This document shows, in pieces, positions 43,589 to 51,909 of a DNA stretch of 64,000 nucleotides (position 1 is the first letter of the stretch; every line of letters begins with the position of its first letter). Source of the DNA: Rhodospirillaceae bacterium (GTDB lineage Bacteria; Pseudomonadota; Alphaproteobacteria; Rhodospirillales; Rhodospirillaceae); contig NSIP01000004.1 in NCBI GenBank assembly GCA_002737725.1, positions 124,001-188,000 of the forward strand. The letters are read 5' to 3'. A model generated the notes under the pieces. It searched no databases and was not told the DNA's origin. It was given only the letters and a program-made list of their open reading frames with translations. Made by a program: the position numbers and the translations under genes.

Positions 43589-44433
43589 TCTTTGCCCAGG
43601 CGCGCAAAAAAGTCGCGGTGCCCGACAGTGAGTGACTTGATTTCACCGGTGTGAGAGCGCCGCCATTGCGTGATCTCGCTGGGTTCTAGCAGTCCTGTTT
43701 CGAAGACGGCGTTCGCGATCCCATTCAGTGTTTCATCCAAAAGCTGAGAGCTTGATTGGCGGTCGAGAAACCAAGCGCTATCGCCCGCAGTCAGATCATA
43801 GCCGAGTTTGGTCATTTCTTGCTCTATTGCATGTGCTGCGCTGGCCCCTGCTGCGGGGCCGAATCCTTTATCGCGATTTTGATGCAGATTGAATGATTCC
43901 CGTACCGCCCGGTCATGGTCATGATGAGGCTCGCACTGGATGAGTCCGTCAAATGTGAGCGTCGCGAGCAAAGGCAAGCCACGAGATCGCAAAGCCATCG
44001 CAAGGTCTTTCATCCAGCGCCCTGATGTGAGATCAAGCAGTGCCGAGGCCGTTACCAATTCCGTGGAATCCGGCCAACACTTTGGATGCGCCGAGAGATC
44101 AAGCTGTAAGGTTTGCACCTGAATATACTTATTGCCACGACGCAACTCGATACCGGCCGCACACAAGGCCGCGGTATCCGACCATTCTGCCAACACGACC
44201 AGCGCTGATGCCAAATTTTCGGCGTCATGATCAACCAGTGTCCAGCTTTGCTTTGCGGGCAGTAGCTCTGCGAATGCCTGCACCGAAGCCCCAGTCCCCG
44301 AACCGAGATCGCAGATGGCCAAGCTCTCGCGCCCCTCGAATGCACTGGCGCAAGCCGCAAGGACAGATTTATTTCGAGACGCCACGTCAGTCGGCTCGCG
44401 CAATTGGAGCCAATCTTGCGAAAACTTGTTCAT
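43579..44433 (-). CDS. SAM-dependent methyltransferase of the pterin-like locus
   Basis: A 284-residue class I methyltransferase. Motif I is ICDLGSGTGASVQ (about 40-52), with a WTLVDHDAENLASA acidic loop (about 63-76) and a later LVTASALLDLTSGRW, where the catalytic region begins. The Gln/Ser-rich C-terminal half is specific to this group and no substrate can be read from it. Its start overlaps the glycosyltransferase stop by ATGA, so the order dehydrogenase, PTPS, GT4, methyltransferase is one transcript. It would methylate the product of the locus (inference). Confidence 0.85.
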   Translation of the reverse strand: MNKFSQDWLQLREPTDVASRNKSVLAACASAFEGRESLAICDLGSGTGASVQAFAELLPAKQSWTLVDHDAENLASALVVLAEWSDTAALCAAGIELRRGNKYIQVQTLQLDLSAHPKCWPDSTELVTASALLDLTSGRWMKDLAMALRSRGLPLLATLTFDGLIQCEPHHDHDRAVRESFNLHQNRDKGFGPAAGASAAHAIEQEMTKLGYDLTAGDSAWFLDRQSSSQLLDETLNGIANAVFETGLLEPSEITQWRRSHTGEIKSLTVGHRDFFARLGKDQG

Positions 44434-45512
44434 CGCGTTACCGCGCTCAGAGCCGTCGCGACAGATGTCCCAGTGTTAGCCCAACTTGGCAAGCCTTGCG
44501 CGTGTTCCCAAGCTGCATTGGAAAGAGAATCGCTTAAATTTGAGTCACAGAGAAGACGTCTGAGCGCGAGAGAAAGAGCCTCCACATTATCCACAGGAAC
44601 AAGCAAACTTGCGTTTTTTGGCACAGTCAAAGGCACCGCTCCTGAAGCGCACGCAACAACGGGAAGCCCATGCGCCAGGGCCTCTGCGAACGCCATGCCA
44701 TAGCCTTCGTAGCGTGATGGAAGCACAAAAATGCTGGCGCGATTGTATTCAGCCTCTAGGGTTTCAGCACTCACCTCTCCGCGAAATTCAATCCGCGCAG
44801 CGATATGACTGTTTTGCGCAAAGATTTTCAACTTAGCCACTGTATCGGGCTCGCGCGCTAGACTTCCAATGCTGATCGCCGTCCACGCAAGGTCAGCGAG
44901 TTGTGCCAACGCCCCAACCAAAACATCATAGCCTTTGCGATGGGTCACGGTTGCCACTGTCAAAAGTTGCGGAGGGGATTTATTGCGCTCTGCGCGTTGT
45001 TTTTGATCGGTGCCTGGCAAAGCTACATCAAGCTTGGATCGGGGAACACCATAACTCTCGACAAGTGTATCGGCCGTAAACGGGCTGGTCACAATTACAC
45101 GACAAGCCGCGTTGAGTGCGACGCGCTCAGACTCCTTCAACCTCTGCCGCTCTGCATCTGTGAGCCCTGTTTCTAGCGCCAGCGGATGGTGCACAAGGGC
45201 AACAAAGTTGAGTTGCAAGCCATCGAAAACAACGCGCGGGGTTGCTCCGAAAGCAAGGCCATCGACCAAAACGAGCGAGCCGGGCGGCAAGGCTTCAAAT
45301 AAACGTCGTGTTTGGTGAATCTCTTCATCGGTTGGGCGCGGGAAACCAACTGGCAAAGACAACACTTCAACGCGCCAGCCGGTGGCCTGGAGATTTTCAA
45401 TGAGATGCCGGGCATAGACATAACCGCCCGTCATAGTTTCGAGGTCGCCAGGGATTGCAAACCAAAGTTTAGGTCGCGACAAGATCTGCCTCGTAGGCGG
45501 CGCTGGCCACAT
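44430..45512 (-). CDS. GT4-family glycosyltransferase
   Basis: A retaining glycosyltransferase of family GT4 with the GT-B fold. The N-terminal half has the Gly-rich acceptor loop (IPGDLETMTGGYVYARHLIE), the C-terminal half has LLTVATVTHRKGYDVLV and the nucleotide-sugar motif PSRYEGYGMAFAEALAHG (EX7E). Length about 360 residues, as usual. The start is uncertain: the ATG at 45512 overlaps the PTPS gene by 44 bases, and a TTG at 45482 is a second candidate. It is a soluble cytosolic enzyme that would attach a sugar to the pathway product. Confidence 0.86.
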   Translation of the reverse strand: MWPAPPTRQILSRPKLWFAIPGDLETMTGGYVYARHLIENLQATGWRVEVLSLPVGFPRPTDEEIHQTRRLFEALPPGSLVLVDGLAFGATPRVVFDGLQLNFVALVHHPLALETGLTDAERQRLKESERVALNAACRVIVTSPFTADTLVESYGVPRSKLDVALPGTDQKQRAERNKSPPQLLTVATVTHRKGYDVLVGALAQLADLAWTAISIGSLAREPDTVAKLKIFAQNSHIAARIEFRGEVSAETLEAEYNRASIFVLPSRYEGYGMAFAEALAHGLPVVACASGAVPLTVPKNASLLVPVDNVEALSLALRRLLCDSNLSDSLSNAAWEHAQGLPSWANTGTSVATALSAVTR

Positions 45513-45876
45513 GCGATTCGTGCAACGTGATCTTGAGGTGAGCGATGCCCTTGGCTGATGGCCCCAGCTTACCGCAACGAATAGCATCAGCTATGCGGGA
45601 AAAGATCCACTTGGCAACAGCTTCCGTGGTCGAGCGGCGGCCACGAAACTCTGGGTGTTCGTCAAGATTACTGAAGTTAATTATGCCGAGCGTTTCTTTC
45701 ACAACATCAGTCGCAAGCCCTATATCGACGACGATGTCGTTTTCGTCCAACTCAGGTCTGACAAAACAGACATCAACAACATACGTTGCGCCGTGCAGTT
45801 TTTGAGCGGGGCCGAAGGCTTCGCCCTTAATACTATGAGCAATCATCACATGTTCGCGAACGGTTACGCTATACAT
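45469..45876 (-). CDS. 6-pyruvoyl-/6-carboxy-tetrahydropterin synthase homologue with altered zinc site
   Basis: A 135-residue protein of the PTPS/QueD family. Standard members bind zinc with one His and a LHGH pair; here the sequence has His14 (MIAHSIKG) and His28 in KLHGATY, so the third ligand is Ala30. The usual catalytic Cys in the loop before LHGH is missing too. Later residues are kept: NLDEHPEF (His74) and TLHESHVASAAYE (Glu120). The family acts on dihydroneopterin triphosphate or related pyrimidines. I recall the HGAT variant as typical of a distinct subfamily, so this may be a specialised enzyme. Between the dehydrogenase gene (22-bp gap) and the GT4 gene (overlap). Confidence 0.83.
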   Translation of the reverse strand: MYSVTVREHVMIAHSIKGEAFGPAQKLHGATYVVDVCFVRPELDENDIVVDIGLATDVVKETLGIINFSNLDEHPEFRGRRSTTEAVAKWIFSRIADAIRCGKLGPSAKGIAHLKITLHESHVASAAYEADLVAT

Positions 45877-45898
45877 AGCTTTTCGATCCTTACGGAAT

Positions 45899-46873
45899 TC
45901 AAGTGTAGGTCAGAACAGTCGTCAAACCGGAACTGTCTGCAGCAAGTGCTTGCGCGAGCTGAGCGGGCGCGTCATCGAAGGCGATGTCTTGTGTCAGCAG
46001 AGCATCGAAAACACTATTGCACAACAATTCAAGGGCAACCTTCAGCCGTCGAGATGTTGGCCAACGAGCCCGTTGATGCGCGGGAACTGTCCCGACCTGA
46101 GATGATAAGAGCTTCAAGCGTCGCGAGTGGAAAGCCTCACCAAGATTAAGCTTTATGTCCTTATCGCCGTACCAGCTGGCCTCAATCACGCGCGCTTCTA
46201 TTCCTGCACAGCTGAGCGCAAGCCTCAGCCCCTCCTCACTCGCACTTGTGTGTATGACCACATCTTGTTCAGCTGGCGCTGTATAGGGCAAAGCAAACTG
46301 TGCTCCTACTTTCTCAGCAAGGCCCGCGCGGCTTGGGTCAATGTCAACAATTGTGACGCGCGTTCCAGCTGATCGGGCGGCAAGCGCGGCTGTTAAAATG
46401 CCGACCGTTCCGCCACCAATAATGAGAACATGATCCCCCGGCGCGATGCCAGCATCCCACACGATATTCAGGGCTGTTTCCATATTCGCCGCCAGGGTAG
46501 CCCGCCGAAATGGCAGCCCCTCTGGTATAATGTGCGCCTGTTCGCTGGGAATACAGAACTGCCGTTGATGCGGATGTAACGCGAAAACGGCTTGCCCAAT
46601 GCGATCAGCTGGACCTGCCAGTATCTTTCCGACCACGGCGTAACCATATTTTACTGGAAATGGAAACGAGCCTTCCTGGTGTGGACAGCGCATCCGGTCA
46701 TGCTCGGTGCTTGGAATATGGCCACGTAAGACAAGTCGCTCGGTTCCGCGGCTGATGGCAGAATATCGCGCACCGATGAGAACATCGCCGTCTCGTAAAG
46801 TATCAACTATGCCCGGGCGCATCTCTACTTGCCCGCTCGATACATACCAAAGCGCATCGCTTTGCTGCATCAT
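45899..46873 (-). CDS. MDR-family dehydrogenase, BchC-like
   Basis: A 324-residue medium-chain dehydrogenase/reductase. YSAISRGTERLVLRG (about 37-51) is the N-terminal loop of the BchC-like branch, with Ser-Arg-Gly-Thr-Glu in place of the Cys-Gly zinc ligand. The cofactor domain follows with DHVLIIGGGTVGILTAALAARSAGT and a VTIVDIDPSR end that favours NAD(H). First gene of the minus-strand part of the locus. It could oxidise a side-chain alcohol of the pathway intermediate (inference). Two in-frame ATGs (46873, 46870); the first is used. Confidence 0.83.
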   Translation of the reverse strand: MMQQSDALWYVSSGQVEMRPGIVDTLRDGDVLIGARYSAISRGTERLVLRGHIPSTEHDRMRCPHQEGSFPFPVKYGYAVVGKILAGPADRIGQAVFALHPHQRQFCIPSEQAHIIPEGLPFRRATLAANMETALNIVWDAGIAPGDHVLIIGGGTVGILTAALAARSAGTRVTIVDIDPSRAGLAEKVGAQFALPYTAPAEQDVVIHTSASEEGLRLALSCAGIEARVIEASWYGDKDIKLNLGEAFHSRRLKLLSSQVGTVPAHQRARWPTSRRLKVALELLCNSVFDALLTQDIAFDDAPAQLAQALAADSSGLTTVLTYT

Positions 46874-46960
46874 CTTTGCCCTATCTCTCCCAAAAACCTC
46901 GCGCCGCTGCATCCGCTTTTTCAGCTGAGATCGGTCCGGCTCAGCTGAAACCTCAGCCTA

Positions 46961-47821
46961 TCAAGAGAAGGCCTTTTTGTAGTCAGAGAGGAATGTGTCT
47001 AATCCGATGGGGCTGCGCCCAAGCAGCTCCTGAAACGTATCGGTGATGGCTTCAATTTCGCGTTGCCCCTTGGCCGTTGTTGCAAAGATTTCGCAAACAG
47101 CTTCGACGCGCCACGGGTCTGGCAGCGCCTTCAATAAATTCTCACGGTAGGCGGCTAATGGTGGGTCAACAAACTTGACAGGTTTGTCGATAATCCGACT
47201 CAGTCGCGTGGCAATCTCGACGAATGTGACGCTCTCAGAACCTGTGAGTTTGTAACTCTGCCCCTCATGGCCTGGCTCTAACAAGACCTTCGCGATGACG
47301 GCGCCTGCATCGCGGCAATCGACCATGCTGATGCGTGCGCCGCCAACAGGCATCGTGAGCTCGCCGCGCGCCTTTACGCCGTTAGCTGCCGCCAGCAACG
47401 TTTGCATGAAGAAATTAGGTTTTACCATGGTCCACTCGAGGCCCGAAGCTTTGACATAAGCTTCAGAGGCTGCATGCATTTCTGGCACGCGTGCACCAAT
47501 CCCGGCATGAGCCTCGATCGAAGAAATCTTGACGAGGTGCCGCACGCCCGAGGCCTTCGCGGTATCCGTAAAGCGCGCTTCCATATTTCCTTGCTGCTCT
47601 GTGTTTGGGAGCAAGAGAAAAGCCCGATCAATGCCGCGCATGGCGTCTTTTAGAAATTGGAGATCACTCAGATCACCAACCGCAATTTCATGGCCGAGCG
47701 CTGCCAATTGAGACGCCTTTGCGGCATCCCTGGTCACAACACGAGCTTTGTGGCCAGCCACAGCAATGGCGGTTGCTGCCGCCATTGCTGTTTTGCCTGT
47801 CGCACCAGTTAATAAAATCAT
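46961..47821 (-). CDS. NmrA-like NAD(P)-binding protein
   Basis: A 286-residue atypical short-chain reductase of the NmrA/NAD(P)H quinone oxidoreductase group. MILLTGATGKTAMAAATAIAVAG holds the nucleotide loop; the second strand ends in VVTRD, favouring NADP(H). Segments FLLLPNTEQQGNMEARF and VKPNFFMQTLL are usual for the family. AAGGGAAGTGGG precedes the ATG at 47821. It lies upstream of the dehydrogenase gene of the locus by 87 bp on the same strand, but a short distance also separates it from the helicase gene, so membership in either is open. Confidence 0.8.
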   Translation of the reverse strand: MILLTGATGKTAMAAATAIAVAGHKARVVTRDAAKASQLAALGHEIAVGDLSDLQFLKDAMRGIDRAFLLLPNTEQQGNMEARFTDTAKASGVRHLVKISSIEAHAGIGARVPEMHAASEAYVKASGLEWTMVKPNFFMQTLLAAANGVKARGELTMPVGGARISMVDCRDAGAVIAKVLLEPGHEGQSYKLTGSESVTFVEIATRLSRIIDKPVKFVDPPLAAYRENLLKALPDPWRVEAVCEIFATTAKGQREIEAITDTFQELLGRSPIGLDTFLSDYKKAFS

Positions 47822-47969
47822 CCCACTTCCCTTTTTCAACTCGACAGAGACCCGGAGCCTTCGGCTGTCTCGAACGAGATCAACGCGAACCACGCTTGAC
47901 CCATCGTATCTTTAAAAGATTCCATACTCTTATGACCAGAGAATTTTCGATGGCGAGGCTGCCGCGTGG

Positions 47970-49898
47970 TTAAGTGGGATCTTTTCTGACTTTCTTTTTA
48001 TGCAATCCCGCCCAGGGTTTTGGCCCAAACTTCTTCTTATGCACGGGCCTTGCATCACTCGTGTTCGGTCTGGCTGGTCCGCGATCTTTGCGCTTTGCTT
48101 GCCAGTGACTCTTATCAACCCGAGGCGCAGCGCTCGCTTTTTCAGACTGATTGGGCTCAGTCTGAATGGGCTTCGTGACGTGCGGTTTGGCTTCGTAGGG
48201 TTTTGACTGATGTGACTCGTGAGGCTTGGGGGCGACCTGGCCATCACTGGGCATTTCAGCGCGTTCGATGCGAATTTTACCCTTGGTCCGCCCCACGAGA
48301 TCAGCGAATTTCGCAGCCGCCTCTGAATCAACTTCAAATCTGGTCTCATGATCCATTATCCGGATAACGCCGATATGTCGTTTCGTAATATCACCCTGGC
48401 GGCAAATTTCAGGAATGAGGTACTTCGGATCGGCTTTGTCCTGGCGTCCGAGATTCAAGCGAAACCAAACGGTGCTGCTCGGCGCTGTGAAATTTTGTGA
48501 GCGCTGGTCTCTGGGCCGTTCTTGACCTCGGTCTTGCTTTCGCACATAACCGGCATCAGGCGTGCTATATCCAATCCCGGCATCCGTTACGTCTTCGGCG
48601 GCAGGTAGTTTCGAACGATAGACCCGCACTAAAGCTGCGGCGATATCCTCAGAAGATCGCTGCGCTAAAAGCTCTTTTGCCATGGCTACGTCTTCGTCGT
48701 GATCTGCGTCAACCTGCGACAGACTCTGCAACATACTTTCAAGCAATCGCTCGTGATCGAGCTTACGGATCACCTCAACGGTGGGCACCCCACACCAAAC
48801 AGCCTTGATTCCTGCGCTGCCAAGCAGTCGTTCAGCGTGGCGGCGGCGCGACGGGGGAATCAACATAACGCTCACGCCCTTGCGTCCCGCACGACCTGTG
48901 CGGCCACTACGGTGTTGCAAGCTTTCAGAATCGTTAGGAAGATCAGCATGTATGACAAGCCCCAGCGTCGGCAAGTCAATGCCGCGGGCGGCAACGTCGG
49001 TTGCAACACACACACGCGCCTTGCCATCGCGAAGCGCCTGGAGGGCCGCGTTGCGCTCGGACTGACTAAATTCTCCCGAGAGTGACACCACCGAAAACCC
49101 GCGCTCGAGCAAGATTGCATTAAGATGCCGCACCGTCTCGCGTTTGTTGCAGAAGACTAATGTGCTGGGCGATTCAAAGAACCGCAGCACGTTCACAACA
49201 GCATGTTCGGTGTCGTGAGCCGTAATACGCATGGCGCGATACTCAATATCAGCATGGCCCCGCTCCCCCGCCGAGGCTTCAATACGAAAGGCATTGCGCT
49301 GATAGCTCTTGGCCAGCGCAACAATGCCCCGAGGCAATGTCGCAGAGAAAAGCAACGTGCGACGCTCTTTGGGTGTGGCTTCAAGGAGGAATTCAAGATC
49401 TTCGCGAAAGCCGAGATCCAGCATTTCATCGGCTTCGTCCAGAACAACCGCTTTTAAGCCGGAGATCTTAAGGCTATGGCGCTCAAGGTGGTCGCGAAGG
49501 CGCCCAGGTGTACCGACAACAATATGGCAGCCCTCGATCAGTTGGCGCTTTTCTTGGCGTGGATCCATGCCGCCGACGCACGCGACAATACGCGTACCGG
49601 CATGTTGATATAGCCAACTCAGTTCACGGTGAACCTGCAGCGCCAACTCACGTGTGGGCGCGACAACAAGCGCAAGGGGGGCTCCGGCGCGGGGTAAAAC
49701 TTCCGCATCTCCGAGCAAGTTCGACGCGATAGCCAAGCCAAAAGCGATGGTTTTGCCAGATCCTGTCTGTGCCGAGACCAGAAGGTCGCGGGTCGCGGCA
49801 TCTGGGGCAAGCACAGCCATTTGCACGGCCGTAGGATCATTGTAATCGCGTTCTGTCAGGGCGCGCGCGAGAGGGGGGCTCGTCGGAGGAAAGGCCAC
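47970..49898 (-). CDS. DEAD-box RNA helicase with DbpA-type RNA-binding domain
   Basis: A 642-residue ATP-dependent RNA helicase. Motif I AQTGSGKT (43-50), Ia PTRELA, II DEAD (154-157), III SAT (185-187), VI HRSGRTGRAG (about 332-341). A DbpA-like RNA-recognition domain follows from about residue 470 to 555 (WFRLNLGRQDKADPKYLIPEI), then a Lys/Pro/His-rich tail. Such helicases act in ribosome assembly or RNA decay at low temperature. No signal peptide. Monocistronic; the start follows no strong binding site but aligns with the family. Confidence 0.92.
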   Translation of the reverse strand: MAFPPTSPPLARALTERDYNDPTAVQMAVLAPDAATRDLLVSAQTGSGKTIAFGLAIASNLLGDAEVLPRAGAPLALVVAPTRELALQVHRELSWLYQHAGTRIVACVGGMDPRQEKRQLIEGCHIVVGTPGRLRDHLERHSLKISGLKAVVLDEADEMLDLGFREDLEFLLEATPKERRTLLFSATLPRGIVALAKSYQRNAFRIEASAGERGHADIEYRAMRITAHDTEHAVVNVLRFFESPSTLVFCNKRETVRHLNAILLERGFSVVSLSGEFSQSERNAALQALRDGKARVCVATDVAARGIDLPTLGLVIHADLPNDSESLQHRSGRTGRAGRKGVSVMLIPPSRRRHAERLLGSAGIKAVWCGVPTVEVIRKLDHERLLESMLQSLSQVDADHDEDVAMAKELLAQRSSEDIAAALVRVYRSKLPAAEDVTDAGIGYSTPDAGYVRKQDRGQERPRDQRSQNFTAPSSTVWFRLNLGRQDKADPKYLIPEICRQGDITKRHIGVIRIMDHETRFEVDSEAAAKFADLVGRTKGKIRIERAEMPSDGQVAPKPHESHQSKPYEAKPHVTKPIQTEPNQSEKASAAPRVDKSHWQAKRKDRGPARPNTSDARPVHKKKFGPKPWAGLHKKKVRKDPT

Positions 49899-50115
49899 GG
49901 GGAAGGATTTATCCTATAATAAGGTCGATGATCATAAGTGAGATGCCATCCACCCGAATTCACCCAAAGCAGATGATCTGACACCTCTTACAACGTCACC
50001 GGCGGCAACATCAAAATAACCGACTAAGCTATTGATATTTAGTTCTTTAGTTGGCTTAATTGTGACCGACAGCAACCACAGACCAAAGATCACTTATCGT
50101 CAGTATCAAAGCTAG
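49899..50115. other. Intergenic region
   Basis: 217 bp between the helicase start and the gene remnant that follows. Nothing supportable beyond the likely helicase promoter. Confidence 0.4.
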
Positions 50116-50313
50116 GGCTTGCGGAAGGTGCGTTATTGGCTGCCCAGATACAAGCGGCAATTTTCAAGTCCGTTGCGAGAGGCCGTGATTGTCGAGAATT
50201 TTGGCTATCGCCAAATGAACAACCTTTGGCGCGTGCAGGGGTAGTGGCAATTTATACGCGGTCGCACCGATTGGGCAATGGTGGCGCGCAAAGGCTTTAA
50301 GAAAAAGCGCTAA
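50116..50313 (+). pseudogene. Possible remnant of a glycosyltransferase-2-type C-terminal tail
   Basis: An open frame of 65 codons broken by a TAG (50242-50244), ending KGFKKKR. The stretch VENFGYRQMNNLWRVQG, stop, QFIRGRTDWAMVARKGF has the feel of the C-terminal tail of membrane glycosyltransferase-2 proteins (YRQ...W...W..M.RKGF). No upstream part of such a gene is present. It overlaps the stop of the membrane protein gene that is read from the other strand. Weak assignment from memory of the family. Confidence 0.35.
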
Positions 50314-51377
50314 ACGACGGCTGTTACGGCTTTTCGACTCAACGCCCGCCCGACCACCAAAATACCCCAGGTGATAAAGGCCAGCAGGAACGCCAGCGCA
50401 TACAACACTACGGGAACCCGGAACACCTCGTTGACCTGGCCCCACCCGCGGAAGAACTGAAATGTGATCACAATGCCGCCGATATAAGCCACCCAGAATG
50501 CCCACCGCAGCCAGTTGGGCAAGCGCAGGCCATACATTTGGGTGATCACGAACATCGCCAAAAACCCAAAGCCGAATTGAGCCCAGCTATCGCCGTCGCC
50601 GAGAAAGACCGCAACGATGAAGCCGTGGATCAGCACCATGACTTCCATCATCACCATCCAGTATTTGTTCGTGTGGAGACGCGTAAAAAACAGACTCCCC
50701 TGAACCATGATGAGTGTGGTGTAGAGCGTTCCCAACAAATGCCCCACGTTGGCTTCCATCGGGTGGTACCAAAACGTGTACGTAATGGCCCAGGCAAAAA
50801 TGTAGCCATGGTACTTACGCATGGCACGTCCAGCTTCCTGCATCATCGGCGCACGCGCGCCCATGGCCAAACCGCGCCGCTGATTCTCCATCACCAAGAC
50901 CATGGCCAACATAATGATGACCGAGCCTTGCGAGGTCATGATGTGAGTGTCTTGCGCGGTACCGTCGTAAAACAGATGCGTTTGCAGCAGATGAAGTAAA
51001 ATGAAGACGGCGTTGACGCCCAAGGCGATGATATTGGCCGGGTGCAATTTATCGGAATATTTCAGCCCCTTCTCCTGGGCGTAGTAGATCAGGCCCCAAA
51101 TCGACAGCTGATGCAGAATATAGCCACCCCAGGCTGTCGTGCGGCTCCAGAGCGTGGGATCGGTTAGCTTCCAGTAATAGTGGGCAAAGCCCGTATCGGG
51201 CGCTAAAGTGATGGGTGGCAAATAAGGTGCCAATGCCCGAATGAGGGCGACATAGCCAATACAGAAGAGAATCCCCGCAGTTAAGCCTGTAGAGGCAGGG
51301 ATATTCGCCCAAAAAGGCGCTTGGCGAGGCTGGTCGGCTTCTCTTCCGACCGAGCCGTTGGCTGTAGCGTCCGTCAT
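50310..51377 (-). CDS. Polytopic membrane protein, family not recognised
   Basis: A 355-residue protein with about nine membrane helices after a soluble, Ala/Glu-rich leader. Histidines and tyrosines recur inside or at the ends of helices (LHLLQTHLFYDG, MRKYHGYIFAWAITYTFWYHP, EANVGHLLGTLYTT), a pattern seen in proteins that bind haem or metal in the membrane, but no specific motif fits. AAAGGGGA precedes the ATG at 51377; the frame continues upstream without support. A stand-alone gene. Confidence 0.75.
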   Translation of the reverse strand: MTDATANGSVGREADQPRQAPFWANIPASTGLTAGILFCIGYVALIRALAPYLPPITLAPDTGFAHYYWKLTDPTLWSRTTAWGGYILHQLSIWGLIYYAQEKGLKYSDKLHPANIIALGVNAVFILLHLLQTHLFYDGTAQDTHIMTSQGSVIIMLAMVLVMENQRRGLAMGARAPMMQEAGRAMRKYHGYIFAWAITYTFWYHPMEANVGHLLGTLYTTLIMVQGSLFFTRLHTNKYWMVMMEVMVLIHGFIVAVFLGDGDSWAQFGFGFLAMFVITQMYGLRLPNWLRWAFWVAYIGGIVITFQFFRGWGQVNEVFRVPVVLYALAFLLAFITWGILVVGRALSRKAVTAVV

Positions 51378-51557
51378 TGGGGTCCCCTTTATCCACGGCA
51401 ATGCTGGGTCAAGACTAGTGATCCCATGCCCTGAGGCAAGCCCTACAAATGCCTTGTCTCCCTGGCAGAACGAAGAATTCTGGCGCAAGTGTTTCAACCA
51501 CACAAGCAGAAGGGAGAGTCTTGGCTGGAAGCACGGTTACAGACCGATACCAAACTG

Positions 51558-51688
51558 GTCTTGTCACGGATTAGTTCCGCATCCTTAATGCATGATAAAT
51601 CATTCAAGGATGCGGAACTAATCCGTGACAAGACTATTCTTAGCATCGCAGATCAAAAGATGGCCCGCGCCGTCTTCTATGCTAAGAA
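51558..51688. repeat. Two adjacent long hairpins
   Basis: Hairpin 1 has perfect 29-base arms (51558-51586 and 51606-51634) around a 19-base loop whose ends can pair further (AATG/CATT with one bulged base). Two bases later hairpin 2 has 10-base arms TTCTTAGCAT (51637-51646) and ATGCTAAGAA (51679-51688) with a 32-base loop. A frame runs through the structures but is better explained by them than the reverse. A folded RNA, an extruded DNA structure or the remains of an inverted-repeat element are all possible. Confidence 0.8.
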
Positions 51689-51782
51689 GGATATTCAGCC
51701 AGCTTTTTCCAAAGGGTGCCCTCAGGCGGATTTTACTTTGGTGATTGCCCTCGTATTTGAAGAAATCTGACTGTTATGAGGA

Positions 51783-51799
51783 AAGGGGTCTAACCCCTT
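51783..51799 (-). terminator. Hairpin downstream of tRNA-Arg
   Basis: Arms AAGGGG (51783-51788) and CCCCTT (51794-51799), loop 5 bases, 10 bases after the tRNA 3' end on the minus strand. The following T run is weak. Confidence 0.5.
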
Positions 51800-51808
51800 G
51801 ATAAGTAG

Positions 51809-51885
51809 TGGTGCGCCCGGCAGGACTCGAACCTGCGACCTGCCGCTTAGAAGGCGGCTGCTCTATCCAGCTGAGCTACGGGCGC
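51809..51885 (-). tRNA. tRNA-Arg (anticodon TCT)
   Basis: 77 bases including an encoded CCA. Acceptor stem GCGCCCG/CGGGCGC, D-arm GCTCAGCTGGATAGAGC, anticodon loop CTTCTAA with TCT at 51849-51851, T-arm with GGTTCGAGTCC. Reads AGA codons. Confidence 0.97.
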
Positions 51886-51909
51886 CCGAGTCAAACGAGG
51901 TCCGTGAGA

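Noticed and set aside
51558-51634. Insertion sequence ends joined back to back
   Set aside because: No transposase fragment, no target duplication and no known terminal repeat could be recognised; kept only as a possibility.
51489-51770. A 93-codon frame across the long hairpins
   Set aside because: Its middle is the inverted repeat, no domain is visible and no ribosome binding site was found. The repeat is the better explanation.
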